A stretch of 64,000 bases of DNA from Camarhynchus parvulus (Eukaryota; Chordata; Aves; Passeriformes; Thraupidae), in contig NC_044571.1 of assembly GCF_901933205.1 (NCBI RefSeq), positions 9,525,420-9,589,419 of the forward strand, given 5' to 3'. How positions within the stretch are numbered: the first letter of the stretch is position 1; each line of letters begins with the position of its first letter. Under the pieces are notes generated by a model that was given only the letters and a program-made list of their open reading frames with translations, was not told the origin of the DNA and ran no database searches. The position numbers and the translations under genes were made by a program. Of this stretch, positions 25,804 through 36,200 are shown piece after piece.

Positions 25804-28800
25804 GCCCAGTTATCTCAGTTCTTAGAGTGAATGGCACAGAAAGGCAAACAGCAGAAGGGGGCACACAGAGGTGAGCTCACCTGTCTGTGAGAGCTGAGCA
25901 GGAGGATACCAGAAACAGAAATACAACTGCATTTGTACATCACAGTGGGATGCTCCAGGTTTTACTTGTGTCTCTTCTCCTCTTCCTGCAGGATGTGGCT
26001 GAAGTTTGCCACATCTGTCCATATCGTCATTTCATAAAAGGTAAAGTGTTAGGTGGGAAAAGATGGGAATGTAAGGAGGCCAGGTGTAGATCTCTCCCCA
26101 CACCTTGGTGTAACTAGAGATACACACAATTCAGGAAGACAGTAAGCCCTCCCAAGTCCACCATTTTTCCTTCCAATCTTTCCTTTCCCAGAGTTCTCCT
26201 CATCTTTACAGAGTCCGTTCCACTTGGTGCTGGAAGATTTCCCAGTGTGGCTGTCCAGGTTAATGCTCCAGGATATATCAGAGAGAGAAAGGCAGGAAAT
26301 TTTTCAAATCTGATTGTGCTCAAAATGTGTCTGCAAATGCAGCACTACTGAGACATTGCTGGGACCTACCCACTGCCATTCCCAGAAACACAAGCACTAT
26401 TCAGGAATGAATGTGTGAGCTACGTGTGCTCAAAATCTCAGCAATTAAAAAAGTTGTTTAAAGCTGGATTTGGTTGACTGTGTATCCTATCCTCCTGCCA
26501 CTATAAATAATTTTTGTAGGAAATCAGGAGAAAATAAAGCATTTGCCAGTTATTACTGAGAGAGAGCTTGGTCCAGAACTTCATCAGCTGTGAAAGTAAC
26601 AATCCCATTTTCTATGAAAGCAATTTTGGTGCTGTCTATGGGGTGCAAGAATAGTGTGTGTGCTTCGGGGACAGCAAAAGAGGAGCCAAGAAAGGCTGCA
26701 GGCCCAGCACAAAAGGAAAGCACATTTGTACATAATATGCTGGAGACATTCAGGAGCAGTTCAGGATGATATAGTGGCAGGTCCTGTCGTGTTGCCAAGG
26801 ACAGAGTAAGTTGTTGGTCTCTTAGGCTGGGGCTGACATAGACCAGTATTTCTCACAAGTAAATAACTTCATTTTGTAGCACAGGAAAAAAAAACCCACA
26901 ACAGCATAAAGCCACCAGTAGATGTGGGCTAGATATTGCCATTTTGTAAGTCTTCTAAACAAGGTGGGGAGCTAAAAAATGGGCCTTTAATTTATGTTTC
27001 TCTTACATGCATTTTTTTCTGCTCATCATGAGGTCGTTTCAGTCTGCTGGAAGGAGCCTTCAGAAAGTTGCCTTTTCTGGCCTCCACTGAGTGCTAATAG
27101 GCAGTGTTATAAAAAGAGAACTAATAAATCTCTACTACTTTTAGTTCAAAAACTGTAGTAAAATATATATAGCCTAACAGGAGTGGGGGAACGAGCTCAA
27201 AATAAAGTATATTCAAAATTCCCCAACACTTTCTGTGCAGAGCTTTATGTTATATTGAAATCTACATCTGTTGCTATATTTTAAAGTTATTTAAGCTGTT
27301 TCAGAACCACTAGGTTGATGTGTCAGTTATATAGGGGTGAATGGAATACTCATTTTTAAAAGCTGTTCGCATTTTAGTAACATTTTTTCAGCCAAATCTT
27401 ATTTATTAACAAATATACCATTATATACAGCTCTCATGTCTGGTTCACATAGTTAGAGTAATTAAAATATTTGTCCTACTTAAATATCTACAATCTGCAA
27501 TCATTGTATTTGTAACACAATGAGCACCATTAAAAAAAAATCACAAGACTGAGAAATGAACCTCTTCTATACAGATGCAAATCTGGGGCAATGACTTTGG
27601 AATCAGTACCGTTACTTGCGAGTATCACCCCTTTTTATTTGCTATTTTTTGATGGTATTAAGATGAATGTTTTAGCTTTCCACTGACTTTCATTACTGAA
27701 CAATCCTGCCTTATATTACTTCCCTAAATCATGGGAGAAAGAAGCACCACAGCACTTTTCTCCAGAACAGAGATAATGTGGCTATAGACCTCCAGATTTT
27801 AAGACAGGAGGGAAACTCTAACCTGAGCCTGTGTGATCAGCCTCTGTAGGACACTTTCAGAATAAGCAGAGTTATTTATGTCTTGCTAAAGAAACAAGGG
27901 AATAGTAGAAGATACAGTAAAATTGCTGTGAAGCAATTTATTGACTCCTGAGAAAATAACAGGAGGTAAGAGAAGTGAGAAGACATGAGATAACGAAGGG
28001 AGGGAAGAGGAGGTGGAAATAATTTTAAGTTATGTACACAATAGTTTCCTGGTCTGTGTGATTGTCTGGAGGGAGAGAGGATTGCACTGGAGCTGATTCA
28101 CACCTAGTAGCCTTTTTTGTGCTTTGGACTTGGCCTAAGCAATGATTTGAACACAAAAATATTAAGCTAGCATCTGTCTCTTGAGCATTTACAAGTAGTA
28201 TGGCTTTGGCAAAAGACAGGAGTTGCCTTCAGTCCAGCAGACCTAGGGATGTATGTTGCATTTATGGTTTAAAGCTCTGATGTGGGGATTTTTTACATTG
28301 TGGCAGCATCAGTTCCTGTAAGCTCATTTGACTTAAATATATGGAGGGAGAATCCAGCTGTTAGGCTTTGTGGTGAATATAGAATTATCTTTCTGAAAAA
28401 TTGCTGGTGGATGGATAGATTTGCTTGGAAATCAAATAAAATATTTATCCTTTTAAGTAATTCAGCACCTACTGTCAGTTGCCTTGTTCACTTGAACTAT
28501 GTTGACAATTAAAAGGAGGTATGGATGATTCCAAATTACTTGGAGATCAGCCCCACACATTTTTGTGGCTGCTACTACACCTGAGGGCACTTTTGTCCTT
28601 ATTCTGTAAACATGAGAGGTTCTCTTGACTTAAAGGTAGGTACCATTTCACTGTGTGGATTTGCAGTTGCTGCTGTAGGCTTTTGCTCTGAGTAAATGAT
28701 GGGACTTTGGTGTTTGCTTTTTTGAGCCAGTAGGATCCTTGATAAGAGTGCCAAGGAGGAAAAGTAGCCTTAAGAATGGGTGTTTTGGCCAAAAGCAGGG

Positions 28801-29874
28801 AATGCAAAATCATCTTTTGCTTTGGAGGAGGTAGGATGGGAGCCTGCAGGTGGAAAAGATGAAGGAAGAGAAGGAAGGCATTGGGAAGGCTGTCCAGACC
28901 CTGCACCCACAGTGGGTGGCCAAGATCCTGCTGAAACCAGCTTTGACACCATCTGGATGATTTTAAACACAATAGAAACAAAGGCCACATAGAAATGGAA
29001 AACTCTGGCAGAAGGTTGTTGAGATGGAGTGGATTTGGCCAGCAAGAGTCAGTTTTGGGTTCTCTGCCTTTTCTTGAGAGAATATCAGCTCCCTTATCTT
29101 TTGTCCACTGCATTCCCTCATTCCTTGGTTCTCTGGCTTTGCTTGAGAAATCAGGAGTTTACAACAAAAACCAGCAATTTTGCTTGTGTGTTTAAGGGAG
29201 TTTTTCAAGTTTTCCTGCTTTGCTTCCTCTTCTTCCTGAGTAAAATTGTTTGGTACTTGGGGAGCAGAAATCTGATGACAAATTTTTATGGGGAACTGCT
29301 TCCATCATCACTCTAGGAAATGGGTTGGTTAATGGAGAGAAGAATGAGATTTTTGAGTTCTGTAATGAGACAATGCTCTGTTTTTGCAGCAGATTGGTAG
29401 AATATATTTATTTTTTTACTAGAATGGGTTGGAGTTGTGATTGAAAGGAGTTTGTTATGCTGAAATGGACAAAATGAATTAAAGGCTCTCCTGCAGAGAA
29501 TGGAGAAAGGAAATGCTGTATTTTGCTGCTAGTCTTTGCTTTGTCTCTGTGCAATCTAGTTATCACATCAAGTTGTTCACATCAGTCAAGTCATTCACAT
29601 TTGTGCATTTCTGTAGTCCAGTCTACTGGTTTGTCAGAAGTCAACAAGTTATTCATCACCATTTATTTTGGGGAAATTTTAGCTAGAAATCTGATACTTT
29701 ATGCCTAGGCCAGATTTCTTTAACAGTTGCATTTTCCTGTTCCCTAAAATAATTTGGGCAGCAGGTATGTAAATTGTGTTTAAATGTTTTTATCTCTGAA
29801 AAATATTTCAGGAGAAAGATAAATTAATTGTACAATAGTTCCTTTGTCAGAGATAACTATTTCAATATTCATAT

Positions 29875-29961
29875 GATCAGGATGTGGTGATATCATGATC
29901 AGGAACTGATCATACTGATCACTTTTTTGATCAGTACATGCTGATGTGTATGTACTGATCA
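29875..29961. repeat. Cluster of six TGATCA palindromes with two inverted repeats
   Basis: TGATCA occurs six times in 87 bases. Two hairpin-capable repeats lie inside. One is ATGATCAG / CTGATCAT at 29895-29902 and 29906-29913, with a 3-base loop. The other is TGATCAGTACAT / ATGTACTGATCA at 29928-29939 and 29950-29961, with 12-base arms and a 10-base loop. The function is unknown. Confidence 0.8.
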
Positions 29962-30118
29962 GGAAATTCACATGGAACATATATTTTCAGAGAAATTCCA
30001 ACCAGCTTTTTCATAGCAAGCGGGAACTACTTTTAGCTAAAAATCACTGTATTTGCATTTTACAAAGGATTTAATTGCAAAAGAGAAGAAAAACTCCACT
30101 TATGTATTTTAGTCCCCT

Positions 30119-30188
30119 TCTTTTTGTTTAAATTTTCCTTTCTTTGATTTTTCTTTTTTTTATTTTTTTATTTTTTATTTCATTTCTT
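30119..30188. repeat. T-rich low-complexity stretch
   Basis: Runs of T interrupted by single A, C or G. It is listed as low-complexity sequence only. Confidence 0.7.
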
Positions 30189-30876
30189 AATGGAATTGAC
30201 TTGCCACTGCTGTGTTCTACAAGGAGCCTTGGTCAGTTCCTCAGGCTGTGCACAAAGGCATTAACACAGCAGGCAAAAGTTTAAGTAGTGCTAAGCATTT
30301 GAAGGTTTGCAATCAGTAAAATCAAAGTCAGTCAATGAGTCCAGAAATAGCAGATTGCTTTGAAGTACAGTAATTAATTCTGTCCAATCTCACTTGTTCC
30401 ATTTCTATCAAAGCCTAAGAAGTGTCTGTGTCTTCTCAGGAGTGTGTTATCCTCTGCTGAAAGTGTGGACTGAGAATTGGATCTTGACTTACTCTCCTGA
30501 TAAGACTTTCACTCTCTAAAGATGAAATGCAAAAAATTGTAAGTGTAAACTGACTCAGAATGAAATGATCTGCCAATATCATTCCAATGATATTCCACAA
30601 TATTATATTTTTTAAGGAAAATATCATAAATTTCTATAGCCTCTCTTGTGGTGCCTTTGTAAGCAGAAGAAATGTAAGCATTCTTATTCTGAGTCCAAGG
30701 TGAGCAGTGAAAAAACACCCTTATCAGGGAAAGATATGGAATGGATTTATGATAAATGTAAAGATCAATGTACAGCCCAAGGCAGGTATGCTGTTATCAC
30801 ATTTTAGGTCATTACATTATCACATAAAATATTTGTACATTGTAACATAGAAAATTTGGTTTTAGTCTTTCTAATT

Positions 30877-31244
30877 GTAGAATAATTTAGGGTAGAAAAG
30901 ACATTTTACATCATCAGGTCCAACTGTTTGCTTAATAATGCCTAGCTCACCACTAACCCATGTCCCTAAGCACCACAAGTACACATCTTTGAAACACCTC
31001 TGGGGATGGTGACTCAACCTCTTCCCTGGGCAGCCTGTGCCAGTGTTTAACAACTCTTTTCTTGAAAGAAATTTTTTGTAATATCTGATCTAAACTTCCC
31101 TTGGTGCAATTTGAGGCCGTTTCCCCTTGTCAGTGTTGATTGAGAAAGAAACCAATCCCCACCCTGTTACACCCTAATTTCAGGGAGTTGAAGAAAGCAG
31201 TAAGGTCTCCCCTGAGTCTCCTCTCCAGAATAAACACCCCCAGC
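30877..31244 (-). mobile_element. CR1 LINE, 3' segment, left of first LTR insertion
   Basis: The + strand begins 'tagaataatttagggtagaa', the CR1 3' end in reverse. It proceeds through 'cactaacccatgtccctaag', 'ggggatggtgactcaacctc', 'ccctgggcagcctgtgccag' and 'gtaaggtctcccctgagtct' to 'aacacccccagc'. There the LTR at 31245 breaks in. The CR1 text resumes at 31960 with the same six bases followed by 'tccctcagtcactcctcaca'. The last six bases, CCCAGC (31239-31244), are the left copy of the target duplication. Confidence 0.92.
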
Positions 31245-31959
31245 TGTGGTATTAAACACGTTTACAACAATACATATATATTACAGTAAACCTTACACCC
31301 ATACTTATATATTACAGGGAACATTACAACAACAGAGTCCAGCCCCTCCAGGGGCTTTTCCCAATGCATGTCCATCCCCTCCAGGGGCTTTTCCCAAAGC
31401 ATCCAGCCAGAAGCATCTGCAGCTAATCCAGCAGCAATCCAACGAAGGATATTGCTGCCAGACTGCCACAGAGCCCTGGCATGTCCGAAGCTTCTCCAAC
31501 CCTCTCCTGGGGTCTACCCTCCTGGGGTCAATCTTCTTCTGAGATTATTCATCCCCTCCAGGGAAACTCACCATCTTCTCCTGGGACTCTCCTGGTCCTC
31601 ACAGCAGCCCTCTCTGGGACTCTCCTGGTCCTCGCTGCAGCCCTCTCTGGGACTCTCCTGGTCCTCGCTGCAGCCCTCTCTGGGACTCTCCTGGTCCTCA
31701 CCCTCTCCTAGGGTCTTGGGATTCTTCATCTCCTCCTGCAGTCTTCACACCAGCCATGCAGCTCTTCTTGCATTCTTAATCTGGCTCTGACAATCTTCCT
31801 TCTGCTTCTTGCAGGCTTCTGACTCTAACTCCTTGGCTGACTCCACCCTTTTATGGTCCTTGTACTTAATTGCTTACAGGTGTCTCTGCCACTTGTTCTT
31901 AATTGGCCCCAGCTGCAACTCATTGGGGAATACTGTGCCCCCTTACCATTCTCCCTACA
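31245..31959 (-). mobile_element. Solo LTR of an endogenous retrovirus, inserted in CR1
   Basis: The element is 715 bases long, begins TG and ends CA. It is flanked by perfect 6-base duplications CCCAGC (31239-31244 and 31960-31965), and the CR1 sequence is continuous across it. No retroviral internal region or partner LTR is present, so it is a solo LTR. Orientation is read as minus from a TATA-like CATAAAAGG on the minus strand at 31847-31855. The body holds a 33-base tandem array (31581-31700) and two copies of a GGGGCTTTTCCCA block near 31352 and 31385. Six-base duplications are typical of class II (ERVK-like) integration. I cannot name the family. Confidence 0.85.
31581..31700. repeat. 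33-base tandem repeat (about 3.6 copies) inside the LTR
   Basis: The motif CTGGGACTCTCCTGGTCCTC starts at 31581, 31614, 31647 and 31680, exactly 33 bases apart. The first unit differs from the others by a few bases in its tail. Because 33 is divisible by three, the array leaves open frames with an 11-residue periodicity; these are artefacts of the repeat rather than evidence of a protein. Confidence 0.9.
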
Positions 31960-32056
31960 CCCAGCTCCCTCAGTCACTCCTCACAAAGCAGGACTGACCC
32001 CAGGGCTGAGCCCTGGGAGCATCCCTGGTGTCTGTCCCCAGCTGGATGTGTCTCCA
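31960..32056 (-). mobile_element. CR1 LINE segment between the two LTR insertions
   Basis: It starts with the right-hand CCCAGC duplication (31960-31965) and resumes the CR1 text 'tccctcagtcactcctcaca'. Near 31986 it jumps to 'gcaggactgaccccagggct' and 'gagccctgggagcatccctg', text that lies several hundred bases further into the element in bird CR1. The copy therefore seems to carry an internal deletion. It ends with TCTCCA (32051-32056), the left duplication of the second LTR. Confidence 0.85.
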
Positions 32057-32444
32057 TGTCGCAGACATCTCTTTGTGAAAAATCTTTCCTTTAAGATATT
32101 TTCCTTCTGAGAAGCTGTGGCCTCAGAACCAGATGTAAACAATAGGTTATCTGCTGCTGTGGAATGCAACAGGTCCGTCTGGATTGGGCCATCATAGATG
32201 TTTGTAGCTGATGGCCAATCCTGGACCGAGCTCTCTCGTACAGGGTCTGAGAGAACAGTTTTTGTGATCGTTCTTTCTTTCCTATTCTTAGCTTAGCAGC
32301 TTCTGGAAACCTTCCTTTCTTTTTCTTTTTTAGTATAGTTATAGTACATGTATATATTTTAAAATAATAAATCAAGCCTTCTAAATATAGAGTCAGATCT
32401 ACGTCTCTTCCCTCATCCTGAAAACCGTTGTGACCACCATCACA
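32057..32444 (+). mobile_element. Solo LTR of a songbird class II-like endogenous retrovirus
   Basis: The element is 388 bases long, starts TGTCGCAGACATC and ends CATCACA. It is flanked by perfect 6-base duplications TCTCCA (32051-32056 and 32445-32450). Plus orientation follows from the TG...CA ends together with AATAAA at 32366-32371 near the 3' part. The text, including 'ttatctgctgctgtggaatg' and 'aataaatcaagcct', resembles an LTR family that is very common in passerine genomes; that is recollection, not a search. No internal retroviral sequence is present, so it arose by LTR-LTR recombination or is otherwise solo. It is inserted in the same CR1 as the 715-base LTR, independently of it. 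Confidence 0.88.
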
Positions 32445-33215
32445 TCTCCATTCCCCACCCCTCTCTGGGCCTGGACATGCAGACAGTTCTTCACCCAGCA
32501 AAACCGAAATCACACCTGTCCAAGCCATGAGCAGTTGGATTCTCCAGGAGAATGCTGTGGGAAATGGTGTCAGAGGCTTTACTAAAATCTCTGTATATGA
32601 CATCCACAGCCTTTTCCTCGTCCAGTAACCAGTTCATCTTATGTCAGAATGATATCAGGTTGGTTAAGCAGGACCTGCCCTTCCCAAATCCACACTGGCT
32701 GGGCCTGATCCCCTGGTTTCCCTTTGTTTGAGATGACACTCAAGATGATCTGCTCCATGACCTTCACTGGCACCAAGACAGGGCTTAATTTCCTGGATCT
32801 TCCTTTTGACCCTTGTAGATGGGCATCGTGTTTGTTGAATTCTGCAACCTGAGGCTTCCCTGGTTAGCCAGGACTGCTGGTAAATGATGGGAAGTGGCTC
32901 AGTGAGCTTTTCTGCCAGATCCCTCAGTACCCTTGGGTGGATCTCATCTGGCCCCACAGACTTGTGTGTGTCTAAGTAGTTGCAAAAAGGTAACAGCTGG
33001 TTACTGACCACTTCCCCTGGGATTATGGAGGCTTCATTCCACTCCCCATCCCTGTCTTCCAGGTCAGAGTGGCTGGGCACCCAGAGAACAACTGGTTTTA
33101 CTATTGAATAGTGAGGGAAAGACATTAAGTACCTCATCCTCACCTTTTATCACTATGTTTTCCACCACATCCAATAAAGGATGGAGATTTATGATAATGT
33201 GGACCTTTCTCTTAC
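32445..33215 (-). mobile_element. CR1 LINE, coding segment right of second LTR insertion
   Basis: After the TCTCCA duplication the CR1 text resumes ('ttccccacccctctctgggc') and runs through 'ggattctccaggagaatgct', 'atccacactggctgggcctg' and 'tacccttgggtggatctcat' to 'tccaataaaggatggagatt', all antisense CR1 reverse-transcriptase landmarks. The end near 33215 is where similarity fades. Together with 30877-31244 and 31960-32056 this is one CR1 copy split by two LTRs. Confidence 0.88.
32664..33143 (-). pseudogene. Broken CR1 reverse-transcriptase reading frame
   Basis: A 159-codon minus-strand frame holds, at about residues 57-73, the motif LDTHKS-x-GPDEIHPRVLR. This is the conserved entry to the reverse-transcriptase domain of bird CR1 ORF2. 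It is followed by a LAEKLTEPLPIIYQQSW block at about residues 76-92. Beyond residue ~98 the expected RT sequence is lost by frameshift and deletion, and no catalytic FADD-type motif is present in frame. This is a dead fragment. Confidence 0.85.
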
Positions 33216-36200
33216 AAAAATCAGGGATTTGTATCTTTGCTCTGTTGCATAGGTTTTTTTTGTTTACCTTCATGTGCCAGTATGGATGGAACAGTTTCTG
33301 TTGATTCTCTAATAGAATTTTTTCTCATTCATAATGGCATTCTACCTGTTTTCCATGTTAGGTTTGGTAGACTGACGTGTCATCATTTATCAGGATCTGA
33401 GTAAAGACAACTTTGCATTTAAAAAGTATTGATGCAGGAAAATCTTTATGCTGCCAGTATATTTAAATACCCTGGATGTATATATCAGACAACACAGAAA
33501 CTTAGAGTCAGTTGACATTACTCACTGCCAGAAGTAGAACATTAACTTATAAGGAAGATAAATACTGTGCTGCATTTTCACTTGTTGTTGTGTCTCTATA
33601 GCTTCCTGCCACAGGCTAATTTCCATGTCTTCCAGCTGAGCCATTCAGTTTCAGAACTGCGATGGCAGAAATTAAAAATCAGCTTTCACTGCCTTTTTTC
33701 TTTACTTAGACAAACAGGCAAAACATAAAAACCAAAAGTGATTTTCCTCTTCCCAGCAAAGCACTCGAGTGCAAGCTTGCTTTACATTGACCTCAATGAG
33801 ACAGAAATTCTTAAGAGCTTTGATGTGGGGCCTCTGTTCCTAATCCTTGTTGAATGCAAATTTCTTATTGACTGAAGTAGGGTAGGAGACAACTCATAAT
33901 CGCTTATGAAAATATTACAGAAATAGCTTGAAACACTGCAGAAAGCTACTCTGTGCTTATGCAGCTATATAATCTTGGCCCATTACTTTAAAATATGACA
34001 ACATTTTGTTTTTATAGTGGAAGCTACAGAAGCAGCTTGGCCTTTGCTCATATAAATGGAAAATAGTTGCGAGCAGTATTGTGTCTTTGTTCTGCTGCTT
34101 CCCTGGATTATTACCTCTACTTTCAGGCTAAAAAGCTTGAAGACTATGCCAAATTAACATATTTCTTGATAATTCCCTGTTCTTTGTTAACCCGATCTTT
34201 ACATAAATGCTTTTTAATATGTATGTCAGATATTGGTGCAACATTATAACCATGACTTTGTCATGCCTAGATCAAAAATCCAATGCTGTCAATGAAAACC
34301 TCCTCTGATAGAGTGAATAAACACCTTCTATGATCCTACTGAATGCAGGAACATATTATGGCATGAACCTGCAGGACCTGGAGCGTGCATCAGTCAGCCT
34401 TGCCACCAGCACTAGTGCAGAGTTGCAAACAGAGAGATTACTCAGTTCTTAATCCTGGAACATATTCAGGCAGATGTCATGCTAGGCAGAAGAATACCTC
34501 ACTGAATCCACATTTTCCTTTGCAGTGGCAGTGCAGTTTCAAATCAAGTTCCTTGACGGTCCCTCATTCCTGCTTTGCCCTTCTGGTGTCTGGGAATGGG
34601 CCTCTTCAGAGGAAACTAAACAAATCCTGCCTCAGGTGTGCATCCCACTCTCTTTTAGGTATAAAGGTTCCAACCACAGCTTCTGTGGACCACCAGCTTG
34701 ACTGGTGCATAGAGAGAGGACCTTCAGTCCTGATGGCCAAACTAAACCTAGTCTGAAGTAAAATTTGGAAGACTGTGTCTAGTGATGATGTAATGTTCTC
34801 AAAGGCAACATCTTGTGTTTGCTAATCCATTCCTATGAGGTTGATAGTTTCCTAACATAAGCATAGCCTTGATAAGCTTTAGTTTTATTAAAAATGTTTC
34901 TTTTGCAAGTCTTTACCAAATATCTGTACTCTTTGTAAAAAAATAAATAAAAACTTGCAATGAAACAGTAGATACCTGAAGTGAACAACTTCACTGACAA
35001 AACAAATTAAGTGGAACAGAGTGAGGAAGTAACAGAATACTAATTTCTAGTGGATATGTTCATGGCATTTGGCATTGTCATGCTCTTCTGTTCAAAAAAT
35101 CCCAAACCAAACCTTATACTAAACACATTACAATGCTCAGCAAGTCACTGAAAGTAATTACAGATAATGAATGAATATGGCATCTCAGTTTGCATCTTGA
35201 CCTAGTTCCTAATACAAAACAGTCTCTTGAAGTGCTGTTCTCTGAGAAGAGAGGTCTGTGGGCCTTTGGCATGTCTTAGCCCATTTATATAGAGATTCAG
35301 AAAATAGAATAATAAAATGTATTCTGTATAATCAACAGATCTGAATTTCTTAAAGGAACTTATAAATCTCCTTTCCAATAACTTAGAAATACGCAGATTA
35401 AATGAATGGGAAGCTTCTGATATAGATAATACCATTTCATAAGCTTGAAAATTTCCTCATATTCTCTTTGCATTGAAATATAAGATAATATGAATCAAAA
35501 TTGGAGTGTGAAGTTTTCTGAAGTAAGTGATATGGGAGTTGTCTGCTCTAGCTTGCAGGACAGGCACTGCAGGCTTTATGCAATCTTTCCCTCTGGCTTT
35601 GCATATGCTTCCAGTTCTCCCTGCTATTTTGTGCTCTCACCATGGATGCATTTTGTTGAAATACCAATTAAAAGAGGAGTTAAACCCAGATTCTCAAACA
35701 CATTCAGGGCCTAAATCACTGGAAGTTAATCCCTTAAGTAGTTGCAAGTCTGGTCAATATTGCCTGCATTCCTGTTGTTTCACACTGACTTTTTCCCCAT
35801 AGAAAACATGGTGAATATAAAGTGATCAAACGGCCCAGATTCAGAGACAATCTATTTTCATTGTGATGTCTTCACATCCAGAGAATTCATCAAGACATCA
35901 TTTATATGCCTCTTTTGTTATGATCTTGAATACAACAGCCCAAACTCAGCTCTAAAAAATCATTTTCATCAATCTGCCTGATAATAAAGCTTGCAAGTTA
36001 CTGCATTTATAAAATCAATATCTAATGATGTTGTGCAATAGGACATTAAACATGGCACAGCTTTGACTGTACAGTACAATATAAATATACTGTTGCTGTC
36101 TGGTGTAATGCCTTGTTTAATCTCTGGTGTCATTAGGAATGCCCTAAGGGTTGTGCAGTTCCACAAACTGTGTCTCAGAAATGTGCAGCTGTGCTGGCAA

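Larger units (their letters stand above)
24183..30876. other. Intergenic DNA, no gene supported
   Basis: AT-rich, with the simple repeats listed separately and the TGATCA cluster at 29.9 kb. A minus-strand frame of 188 codons (28547-29113) and a short one behind a good acceptor (26553-26728) are discussed as findings. Neither resembles a known protein. Confidence 0.5.

Noticed and set aside
31368..31790. 140-codon plus-strand frame with an 11-residue repeat (LGLSWSS...)
   Set aside because: The frame is produced by the 33-base tandem repeat inside a solo LTR and reads antisense to that LTR; no independent sign of coding.
32091..32603. 170-codon minus-strand frame
   Set aside because: It runs antisense through a solo LTR and on into a CR1 fragment, so it is a fusion of transposon sequences rather than a gene.
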